This document shows positions 1 through 7,100 of a DNA stretch of 11,028 nt, piece after piece. This stretch comes from CAYYMD01 sp964480425 (lineage in GTDB: Bacteria; Planctomycetota; Phycisphaerae; SM23-33), in contig CAYZPY010000084.1 in the NCBI GenBank assembly GCA_964480425.1, positions 1 to 11,028 on the forward strand, given 5' to 3'. Below the pieces are notes generated by a model that did not search any database, was not told where the DNA came from, and saw nothing but the letters and a program-made list of their open reading frames with translations. Within the stretch, counting starts at the first letter, position 1, and every line of letters starts with the position of its first letter. Both the position numbers and the translations under genes were made by a program.

Positions 1-56
1 CGGTCTTGCGATGCTATTAATTACTCGTGTTGCATCTCAGAGTTGAGACCGCAAAC

Positions 57-62
57 TATAAT
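57..62 (+). promoter_or_regulatory. Possible -10 box for the redoxin operon
   Basis: A perfect TATAAT hexamer lies 61 bases before the start codon of the redoxin gene. I could not find a good -35 hexamer at 16-18 bases upstream: TTGCAT at 30-35 is too far and TTGAGA at 43-48 is too close. The assignment therefore rests on one box plus its position in an AT-rich patch before the first gene of the unit. A chance match is quite possible. Confidence 0.3.
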
Positions 63-73
63 TACATGATAAC

Positions 74-96
74 CCCCCAGGCGACTCGGCCGGGGG
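74..96 (+). promoter_or_regulatory. GC-rich hairpin in the redoxin leader
   Basis: CCCCC (74-78) pairs with GGGGG (92-96), and GGC (80-82) pairs with GCC (89-91). This gives an eight-pair all-G·C stem with one bulged A (79) and a six-base loop. It ends 17 bases before the Shine-Dalgarno GGAG at 114-117. No T-run follows on the + strand, so it is not a typical intrinsic terminator in that direction. It could be a 5' leader structure of the redoxin mRNA, or the relic of a terminator for a gene left of the window. The pairing is read directly; any role is inferred. Confidence 0.45.
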
Positions 97-123
97 CAAC
101 CAAAACCACCATCGGAGACAAAT

Positions 124-1299
124 ATGAATTCGCATCATCACGGGTGCTTATCCGGATCGGGAATCGGATTTCTTGTATTGTGTATCTTTGCGGGGTTGGC
201 CACGGCGGTCGAGGCGTCCGCGGAATCCGCACCGCCCGCGACAAAAGCCGCAAACGTCCCGAGTGATACTATTAGACAAATGCGCGAGCTGTTCAGGCGT
301 CCCCAGCAGAGAATGGCGGAAGAGGAGGCCAGGAAATATTACATCGGGAAAATGCATAAAGTACTCGAAAAGGGCGACGCGGCGGAAGAAAAGTACCCCA
401 ATGCCGAAAACATCGGCGAGGTTCGCGAAATTATGCTCGAGGCGGCCAACGTTTTAATGATGATTGACCGCAGCAAAAAGGCGCACCAGCGGCGCCTTGA
501 CATAGCCCATCGCCTGTTGGAATCCGACGTTTCAAAGAGATTGAAGGCCAAGGGAGATTTGTTCGTCACCCTCGCAAAGGTTAGGCCGTACGACGGTAAA
601 ATCGCCAAGGACTCGGAAAAAGAGATACGTGATTTCGTAAAGCGGTACAAAGACACCGATGCTCAGTGGGACGCATTCAAGGGTGCACTGTACCTGGCCA
701 GGTCTGTTGATAATTACGACCTGGAAGTTGAACTGGCCGATATGATCAGGAGCAGATATGCCGACGAAAGGCAAATCCTGCGCTACCTCAAACAAATGGG
801 ACTCGGGCTGCAAATAGGCCAGAAGTTCCAGGCCGAACTTAACTGCCTTAACGGAGACAAACTCACGCTGCCCGAAGACCTTATGGGCAATGTGGTGGTG
901 GTTGATTTCTGGGCGACGTGGTGCGGCCCGTGCGTCAAAGAGATGCCCCGGATGAAGGAATTTTACGCCGAGTATATGCCCAAAGGCGTTGAGATAGTGG
1001 GCATAAGTCTGGACAGGTCAAAGGCGGCGCTTAAGAAGTTCGTCGATGAAAATCAGTTGGAGTGGATACAGACGTACACGCGGGGAAACGGCACCGATCC
1101 CACCGCCGAGAGGTACGGCGTCAACGCGATTCCGAGCATATGGGTGATCGCCCCCGACGGGACGATTGTCTCGACCAGCGCGCGGGGGCGCCTGGAGAAA
1201 ATGGTCGCCGTGGCGATGATGAAAAACGTCGAACCGGCCACCAGGCCCGACGGCGCGGAAACGAAACCCGTCGACAAAGCCGACGCCGACGACGAATAG
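124..1299 (+). CDS. Exported TlpA/ResA-like thioredoxin-fold protein
   Basis: This 391-residue protein probably acts outside the cytoplasm as a thiol-disulfide oxidoreductase, reducing or exchanging disulfides in envelope proteins. The N-terminus has a hydrophobic segment (about 13-29) followed by Ala-rich residues that fit a signal peptidase I site near residue 34. A charged, mostly helical region (about 47-228) of unknown role precedes the thioredoxin domain (about 231-370). That domain begins with IGQKF, has a Gly-Asp-Lys-Leu turn typical of TlpA/ResA, and contains DFWATWCGPC with the redox cysteines at 267 and 270. The expected cis-proline is Pro337 in AIPSIWV. The acidic tail (about 372-391) looks disordered. 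The ATG has GGAG at 114-117, six bases upstream, which supports this start. The protein is about twice the length of a minimal ResA because of the helical insert, a layout common in planctomycete redoxins. The partner is unknown; the coiled-coil gene just downstream is a candidate. Confidence 0.92.
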   Translation: MNSHHHGCLSGSGIGFLVLCIFAGLATAVEASAESAPPATKAANVPSDTIRQMRELFRRPQQRMAEEEARKYYIGKMHKVLEKGDAAEEKYPNAENIGEVREIMLEAANVLMMIDRSKKAHQRRLDIAHRLLESDVSKRLKAKGDLFVTLAKVRPYDGKIAKDSEKEIRDFVKRYKDTDAQWDAFKGALYLARSVDNYDLEVELADMIRSRYADERQILRYLKQMGLGLQIGQKFQAELNCLNGDKLTLPEDLMGNVVVVDFWATWCGPCVKEMPRMKEFYAEYMPKGVEIVGISLDRSKAALKKFVDENQLEWIQTYTRGNGTDPTAERYGVNAIPSIWVIAPDGTIVSTSARGRLEKMVAVAMMKNVEPATRPDGAETKPVDKADADDE

Positions 1300-1305
1300 T
1301 TCTTT

Positions 1306-1320
1306 CGCACGCGGCGTGCG
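1306..1320 (+). other. Short hairpin between the redoxin and coiled-coil genes
   Basis: CGCACG (1306-1311) and CGTGCG (1315-1320) form a six-pair stem with a three-base loop, seven bases after the redoxin stop codon. No T-run follows, so complete termination is unlikely. It could protect or trim the 3' end of the redoxin message, or it may be chance in GC-rich DNA. A second small palindrome, CATAT-C-ATATG, lies at 1324-1334. Confidence 0.35.
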
Positions 1321-1351
1321 GCGCATATCATATGGCACGAAAGGGATAATC

Positions 1352-1960
1352 ATGCGAACCTTCTCGTGCCTGACGGTTTTGGTCTGGATGCTGGCGTGCG
1401 GATGCGAAGATATGCCTCGGTGGAAATGGTCGTCCGATGAACAGCCGACTCCCGCACACGAGGAAGCCCCAAAGCCCCCTCAAGACGACCCCGAAGTCCT
1501 CGTTCTGCGCGAGAGGATTACCGAACTGGAAAACGAAAGGGCCGTCCTTCAGGGAGAACTGAAGCATTTGCGCAGGCGTGAGGAGATTTTCGCTCAGGAG
1601 GTCAAGGATCTGAGATTCGCCAACAAGCAGCAGGCCAGGCAGATAGAGGTGCTTCGCCGGGCACCGGTCGAACGCGATCACTACAAGGCGCAGGTCGAGG
1701 AACTGACCGCCCGCATTAAGCGCCTGGAGGAAAAACTCGCCGCAAAGAACAACGGCGCCTCGACGCCGGGCACCGAGAAGACCACTGTCGCCTCCCCGGC
1801 CTCTTCCCCGGCGAGCGACGCAGGCGATGAAGAAAACGAACAGTCGCCGTCATATGCGCCGGCGCCCGGGACACTACCGGCTACCAATCCCGACGGCGTC
1901 GACAGCGATCTGCAATCCATATTGCCACGGCAAGACAGGCACAAACGAGCGCTGCCGTGA
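1352..1960 (+). CDS. Membrane-targeted coiled-coil protein, function unknown
   Basis: I do not recognise a family for this 202-residue protein. The N-terminus is a short hydrophobic stretch (about 4-16) ending in LACGC at residues 14-18, which resembles a lipoprotein signal but does not fit the lipobox cleanly at either cysteine. A Pro-rich linker (about 31-47) follows, then a long Glu/Arg/Leu-rich helix (about 48-132) with leucines at heptad-like spacing, a clear coiled-coil. The Ser/Pro/Ala-rich tail (about 134-202) looks disordered. I chose the ATG at 1352 because AAAGGG (1340-1345) sits six bases before it and translation then begins at the signal. An upstream in-frame ATG at 1316 would add 12 residues and bury the signal. 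It lies 52 bases after the redoxin gene on the same strand, so co-transcription is likely. A lipid-anchored periplasmic spacer or scaffold is a reasonable guess only. Confidence 0.75.
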   Translation: MRTFSCLTVLVWMLACGCEDMPRWKWSSDEQPTPAHEEAPKPPQDDPEVLVLRERITELENERAVLQGELKHLRRREEIFAQEVKDLRFANKQQARQIEVLRRAPVERDHYKAQVEELTARIKRLEEKLAAKNNGASTPGTEKTTVASPASSPASDAGDEENEQSPSYAPAPGTLPATNPDGVDSDLQSILPRQDRHKRALP

Positions 1961-2348
1961 ATTTGAAAAAGATCGAGGTTGCCGTTTTGGACGCCGGAGG
2001 TTTGTACGGAGTGCAATGGCGGCGGACGATCCTGCGTTCGCTCGGCGGGGCGGGTTCCCCCTCGAATGTTTCCTGTTCGACGTCTTGATGCTTGACGGCT
2101 TTCCGCTCGACGATTTGGCGCCGGGAGGGTTCCTGCACGACGGGGCGCCGCTCGACGGGTGGTGATTCTGTTTCATAAGTGCCCGCCGGATTTTGCACGC
2201 CGGGGGTGTGCGGCTCGTCCGGCCGCTCCTCTACTGCATCGTGTATGATCTGCTCGGTCTGCGCCTCGGCCAGCGACCGGAGGATGAGGTCGTCGGAGCT
2301 TTTTTGAGTTTCGTCGCAGCCGTAGATTGTCCGTCCGTCTCCATTCAT
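1881..2348 (-). CDS. Probable small tail-anchored membrane protein with pentad repeats
   Basis: No family is recognised. From the ATG at 2348 the protein is 155 residues. An N-terminal part with a possible helix (about 17-40) is followed by a Pro/Glu/Arg/Gln/Val-rich stretch built of five-residue units, such as VERRP, VVQEP and VERKA (about 65-101). Near the C-terminus is one hydrophobic segment (about 125-147), followed by RCRRRRDW, a strongly basic end expected to stay on the cytoplasmic side. Support for coding: the frame is open for over 150 codons, begins shortly after the regulator gene on the same strand, and its second codon positions are the least GC-rich across 2100-2340. Against it: the last part (below about 2090) overlaps alternative + strand frames, where this bias no longer favours it. 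GGTGA lies five bases before the ATG. A TTG start at 2378 would add ten residues. The final 80 bases overlap the convergent coiled-coil gene. Confidence 0.55.
   Translation of the reverse strand: MNGDGRTIYGCDETQKSSDDLILRSLAEAQTEQIIHDAVEERPDEPHTPGVQNPAGTYETESPPVERRPVVQEPSRRQIVERKAVKHQDVEQETFEGEPAPPSERRIVRRHCTPYKPPASKTATSIFFKFTAALVCACLAVAIWIADRCRRRRDW
2060..2164. repeat. Degenerate 15-base tandem repeat, seven units
   Basis: Units start at 2060, 2075, 2090, 2105, 2120, 2135 and 2150 and keep exact 15-base spacing. The + strand consensus is roughly GCTCGACGGGTTNCC. The core GA at positions 5-6 is kept in six of seven units and GACG in four or more; the unit at 2120 is the most diverged. Because 15 is a multiple of three, the array keeps any reading frame. 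On the - strand it encodes Val-Glu-rich pentads of the small membrane protein; on the + strand it would read as Leu-Asp-Gly-like pentads. Confidence 0.6.
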
Positions 2349-2399
2349 GCTCGTCACCCATGCACGGCGCACCGTCAATCTTAAGCCGCGACGGGAGTG

Positions 2400-3635
2400 T
2401 CAGCCATTCGCGGCCGCTGAGCGGTACTGGTTCTCCTGGAAACTGTCCGACGGGTCCCAGGCCATGAGTATCTTTTTGCGGTGTTTCTTGCGGTAGTCTT
2501 TGGGCGTGCGGTTTTCGTTGCGAATGAACGCCCTGTACATGTTAATCGAACTTGTGTACCCTGCCTGTTCGGATACGTCCGCGATGGAGTCGTCGGACAG
2601 TTCCAGCAGTCTTTTTGCCCTTTCCAGGCGCAGTCGCTCCAGTTCGCCGCTGACGGGCCTGCCCAGGTATTTTTTGAACAGCATGTCGAGCATTCGTCTC
2701 GACAGCGAACTGTTGGCTACAATGTCTTTGACCCTGACGTGGTTGGCTACGTTATTGTGTATGTATCGCATGGCATCTGCGACATCCTTGTTCGGCACAA
2801 CCACCACGTCGGTGCTCTGCCGCTGGACGATGCCGATGGGTTTGTGCCTCGGCGCGGGTGAGGGCGGTTCCCTTCCGTCCAGTATGCCGTTGAGAAGATC
2901 GGCGGCTTCGTAACCCATTTGCTCTTTTCCAATCTCCACGCTCGAGGCGGGAATCGGCAACTCCTCGCAGATGTCGCGCAGATTGTTCATGCCCATGATG
3001 GCGACGTCCTGTGGCACGTTCAGTCCGGCTATGCGGCAGCATTCCTGGATGAACCTGATAAAGCAATCGTGCCCGACCCATAATGCCAGCGGTTTAGGCA
3101 GCGATTTAATCTGTTCGGTGACCTGCTGGGTGTAATTGTCCCAGACCTCGTCGGTTTGTTCGGCCACCGGCACGTGCGGGCCCGCCTGAAGCGAGAAGAA
3201 TTCCTTTCCCTGGCGGCGGACTTGCGAAGCGAACGCATCGCGACGATTGAGAACAATGGCGTGCTCGGAGCGGTGATACCATGCGAAGTTATTGAACCCG
3301 CGATCCATGAAATGGCGAATGACCATTTCCGAGGCGGCGTCGTAGTCGACCTCGTAACAGAAAATATGCTCCGGCTCGCCGTGAATCTTGGTGTTCGCCG
3401 CGCCAAGATTCACCGTTCGTATTCCGGTGCGCATGATAAATTCGAACATGGGAACGCTGCCCTGAAACTCGCTTATCATCCCGTCAGCCGATAGAAACCG
3501 GGGCGGCTTGCCCCAGTCAAGGTCCGTTCGCATCAGCCAGTTGTGTTCCCGGGCGTATCTGGCCAGTCCCGCGTAATATTGCAAATCTTTTATGCCACAA
3601 AGTATCCTGCGTGGTTTGTTATCGCGTTCAGTCAT
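2400..3635 (-). CDS. XylR-type AraC-family transcription regulator
   Basis: This 411-residue protein has a LacI/periplasmic-binding-protein-like ligand domain joined to an AraC DNA-binding domain, the layout of XylR and relatives, which respond to sugars or sugar derivatives. The sensor (about 9-260) ends with DVAIMGMNN (from residue 210) and a Gly-x-x-Ala-Ala pattern, both typical of LacI-type folds. The linker carries QRQSTD (about 271-276), a signature of XylR-class proteins. The AraC domain (about 282-385) has two helix-turn-helices: one from about 300, and a well-conserved second one (about 350-383) with SIADVSEQAGY and a TPKDYR end. The final 25 residues are variable. The ATG at 3635 has AAAGGG at 3641-3646, five bases upstream. 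No sugar transport or catabolic gene is in the window, so the inducer and targets cannot be read from context. It may control the small gene behind it, itself, or distant loci. Confidence 0.9.
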   Translation of the reverse strand: MTERDNKPRRILCGIKDLQYYAGLARYAREHNWLMRTDLDWGKPPRFLSADGMISEFQGSVPMFEFIMRTGIRTVNLGAANTKIHGEPEHIFCYEVDYDAASEMVIRHFMDRGFNNFAWYHRSEHAIVLNRRDAFASQVRRQGKEFFSLQAGPHVPVAEQTDEVWDNYTQQVTEQIKSLPKPLALWVGHDCFIRFIQECCRIAGLNVPQDVAIMGMNNLRDICEELPIPASSVEIGKEQMGYEAADLLNGILDGREPPSPAPRHKPIGIVQRQSTDVVVVPNKDVADAMRYIHNNVANHVRVKDIVANSSLSRRMLDMLFKKYLGRPVSGELERLRLERAKRLLELSDDSIADVSEQAGYTSSINMYRAFIRNENRTPKDYRKKHRKKILMAWDPSDSFQENQYRSAAANG

Positions 3636-4187
3636 TTTTGCCCTTTCGAGAGGATTCTAATTAAATGTGACAAATATTAAAGTCGCATGCGAATAATGTA
3701 ATAAAAGTCTATCATGAACCTGTATATTTGTCCAATGATAAAAAAAGTAATTTCTATTAATGGTTTTAAAATGTCCGGATCAGGAAATTTTAGATCTGAG
3801 TGAGCGTATTATCGGGTGCGTATAATAATTAAGATTCTCTAACAAAACGCTGTTGGTTTCGGTCGGCTTTACCGCCGGGCTGCGGCGTCGAACTGCATCG
3901 ACAATGCTACGGCAATGGCTGCTTCGCCGTCCTTGCCAGGCCAGTCCTCAGCGACGAACATGATGACAATCTTTCTGCAAAACTGCTCTAAGGACAGGCG
4001 TCGGTCAAATGCCCTGCTTTCTGCTATCTACTGCTTTACTCCTGTCCGCCTGGTGCAAGGTAGGCCGTGCTGTGTGCCCGCAGAGGCACTGGAGGCTGTA
4101 CTCCTTGAAACGAAAACGCCTCTGTCTTCGGCCGTTTCGCCAGAACTTGGGCACTTCTGGATAAGCGCGCATACGGCGAGGCAGTGA
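3636..4187. other. Intergenic region with no convincing gene
   Basis: This gap separates the regulator from the end of the large two-gene unit. Its left third (about 3650-3840) is strongly AT-rich and holds the palindrome described separately, an A7 run near 3740-3746, and TATAAT on the + strand at 3821-3826 inside an inverted pair TATTAT/ATAATA (3807-3812 and 3822-3827). The right part (3841-4187) has GC content like the genes. On the - strand a frame open from about 4027 to the TAA at 3869 reads like protein (FVAEDWPGKDGEA) but has its only ATG 30 codons from the end, so it may be a gene remnant. A six-pair inverted repeat, CCAGAA/TTCTGG (4140-4160), lies just past the end of the large gene. 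It has no T-run and is a poor terminator candidate. A + strand 90-codon frame at 3915-4187 has no family features or ribosome-binding site and was not called. Confidence 0.5.
3683..3692. promoter_or_regulatory. Palindrome upstream of the regulator, possible operator
   Basis: TCGCATGCGA is a perfect 10-base palindrome, 48 bases before the regulator's start codon, inside the AT-rich stretch where its promoter should lie. It stands out as a GC island in AT-rich surroundings. On the - strand, TTTAAT follows it directly and could be a -10 box, though no convincing -35 box matches. A dimeric regulator, possibly the XylR-type protein itself, could bind here. This is position-based inference. Confidence 0.3.
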
Positions 4188-7100
4188 CTATGGCGGAGGC
4201 AGTGGTCTTTCCTCGTTGGCCTGCCGCGAGGCCTTGTCAATTGCCTTGCGGGCTTGTCGGACATAAGAGGTCAGAACATCGCCTTCCACGAGCTTCAGAT
4301 CCTGGGCTTCCACCGCCTTCAGGAACTCCGGCCAACGCTCGGCCATCGCCAACATCCACATCGCTTCACGGGCCGCAAACGACCTGCCGGGTTCGACGCC
4401 GGATTCCCGCACCTGGGCATAAGCTGCCAGGGCATCGTCCCATTGCTCCTGGCAACCCAAGATCAAAGCCTTGTGCAGCATGGCCTGTGTCCATGCGGTT
4501 CTGTCGTCCTGGCTGCCATCTTCCTTTGCGTCACCGAGTTCCGCGAGTTTGGTTTCCACCAAGTCGAAGGCCTGCTTGTACTGCTTCCTCGCGAGCATGA
4601 CCCGCAGACAGACAGGCCACTCGGCCTCCGCCGCCCGGTGCTCAAAAGCTTTCCGCCACTGCTCCGTGGACAGACCAAGACCTTCCTTGCGAGCGGAAGC
4701 CAGCAGAGCCTTCGGCTCGACACGATAAATGGCGTCCGTACCAGTCACCCACACCCCGCCATTATTGTCGCCCGTGATCCGGAAGATTGTACCGCCGCCG
4801 GGCAACTTGAATGGACCGATCCATTTGTCATGGCCGGACCAGTCTTTCTCGCCTGGCGGCGCGGGCCGGTAGATCATGATGTAGAATCCCTCTCCCCTAT
4901 GTTGAACGTGCTGGTAGGGCCTGACGACCATCCATATGTCCTGCCCCACGATCAGGCTCGAGCACACTTTATCCAAGGGGCCAGTGGGCAGCCCCTCCGA
5001 AAGATTATGCCAAACCAAGCTGCTGAAACGGCAAGGGGCAGGCACCCGACCATTGGGGGCCACCGTCACGGGCCCCGACAGTTGTGGCAAAGGCAAAGCC
5101 TCCAGTGATTCCGAGGACATCTCGCGAATCGACGTTCTTCTGCCCTTGCCGATCTGCCACAGGCGGGCTCCTTCGGTTCCGCTCATGAATGCCAGATCGA
5201 TTCCCTCGACAGGCCAGTCTGCCAGTCGAGGACCGACCGTCGTGATTTCCCTGACCGACCCAGCATCCAAGTCATAAACAGCCGGCTGCCCACATGCCCA
5301 CAGCGGGATTCTGCGACCGTCAGGCCACACCGCAGTTGGGGTGCCCATCGAATAGGCCGCAGGCATTTCACCCAACAGCCTGATCTGACCCGACTGAGCA
5401 TCCAGACTCCAGACGAACAGCTTCGTTCCGGCCTTGTCCCTGGGCCCACCGCCTACCACAAGCAGTTTCTGTTTACCGACGGGGCCGAATGACATGATGC
5501 TGATTATCCGCTCCGACGGCATTCCCTGCCGACTGGCGTACCATTGCCCGGTCCATCTGCCGTCATTCTTGTCAAACCGCGCCAGCCCGCGGTCCCGAGT
5601 GCCGATCCACACCGACTCGTCACCGTCGGGCCCCGTGGTCGCGCCCCAGCATGTGATTACTGGATTGTCGGGTTCAGAGCCGTTTCTTGTCTCACTGCTC
5701 CCCGTGGGCCAGAAAACACGGCTTGCTGGCGCTTCAACCTGTTCGCGCCCTACGCATGCGCTTATCGGCACGGTCAAAAGGTGATGAGGTCTGTTGTTGA
5801 CGCTGTCCCACAGGCATGGGCTGACCAGCCAAGCATCGCCACCAGCTACGATGAAGCATTCCACCTTAGGATGCGGTACAACGTAGTTGCTCTTTCCGAG
5901 TTTTGAGGCTTCGTCGGCAAATGTAATCCTCAGAAAAGGCAGCACGACGGCCTTGGTGTAATTCCAGGCGGTGGGATTGGCGGGACGCCAACTCTCATAG
6001 AAGCCCGGCACGAGTGCGATCTTGGGCGGGCCGGACTTGGCGAAGTCTGGTTGCCAGGTATTCCAGTCTTTGCTCCCAGCCGCGCGTAGACACAGCGAGA
6101 CCGCGTCGTCCCGCAGCAGACGCCAAATGTCGGTTCTTGATCGAGGATACTTCGCGGCCAGACGCTGTGCGGCTGCCTTGACGCCATCTACGTCCTTCCT
6201 GCGGGCAGCAAAGCTCATCTCGATGCTGTCCCATGGAATGCACTTACCGTCGCCCAGTGGTGCGACGCGTTTCCGCCAAAACTCGCGCCAGAACCGGCAC
6301 TCATCGTCCAACTTATCGGCTGGAATACTGGGAACCAGATGCAACCGGATGTGCCCAGGCATTGACTGGAGGGCATTGCTCAGATCATAGACCTTGTTCG
6401 ATTCGCCACGAATACCCATCTCAAGATAGGCCAGCACGTATGCGCGCACGTATCGCCAGCGTCGCTCCTCCGGTGGCGACAGCACGTCCCGCGTTCCCGT
6501 CGGCCCCTTCGTCAGCAGACCATCGCCTCGAAAGCCAGCGTAGCCCATCCGATTAAGAACCCGGCAGTGGTGCTGAGGGTTGCGGTCGCCGAACCGGTCG
6601 ATATATTTCTCAGCCTCGGCCAGCAGGCGATCCCAACACGCCAGTGTGTTACGCTGCCCGTGTGACTCATAGAGTCCTTCAATGCTTTGCACCACCAGGA
6701 ACGCCGCCTCTTCGCTTGTCGGGTCAAGATGGGCTGCGCGCAAAGCGGCAAGCGCGAGCCGGTACTTTCGGTCGCGTTCCATATTGCTTCCGCCATACGT
6801 AACATCCGTCAGCCGGCGGGCGGCCGCAAGTTCCTGCTCGGCCAGCGCCTTGACATGTGACTGGTCCGGCTGAGTCGCCTTGATCTTCGTCGCCTTGGCA
6901 AGCTCATCGGCCGCCCACGATATGGCATGGCGGCGAAGCTCTGCATATTGCCCCACCGTGCCACTCAGTTCCTTCTTGGCCAGTTGCTTGCCGCCGGTGG
7001 TCAGATGCAGCACGAGCTTGATTGGCGTCTGATCGAAAGGCACGCCGGGCTTGACCTCCTCGACCAGTTCTCCCGAGAGCTGGTAATCGCTGGCGGCTGC

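Noticed and set aside
1..51. Nested inverted arms CGGTCT/AGACCG and GATGC/GCATC at the left edge
   Set aside because: The arms are short, unevenly spaced and enclose a long loop; I saw no element that would explain them.
3740..3746. A7 run (T7 on the - strand) as a terminator
   Set aside because: No GC-rich hairpin directly precedes the T-run on the - strand.
3992..4047. Inverted repeat GGACAGG/CCTGTCC with a direct repeat CTGCTTT between the arms
   Set aside because: The arms are only seven bases with a 42-base gap and there are no target duplications or transposase; chance is the simpler explanation.
4140..4160. Hairpin CCAGAA/TTCTGG as terminator of the giant gene pair
   Set aside because: The stem is six pairs with a nine-base loop and no T-run follows on the - strand, so it does not meet the usual form of an intrinsic terminator.
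3915..4187. 90-codon + strand open frame in the intergenic region
   Set aside because: There is no ribosome-binding site, family pattern or plausible composition; the translated sequence looks like random GC-rich reading.
4254..5108. 284-codon + strand frame opposite the large downstream gene
   Set aside because: It is a mirror frame of a long GC-rich gene whose signal peptide, ribosome-binding site and domain motifs support the - strand.
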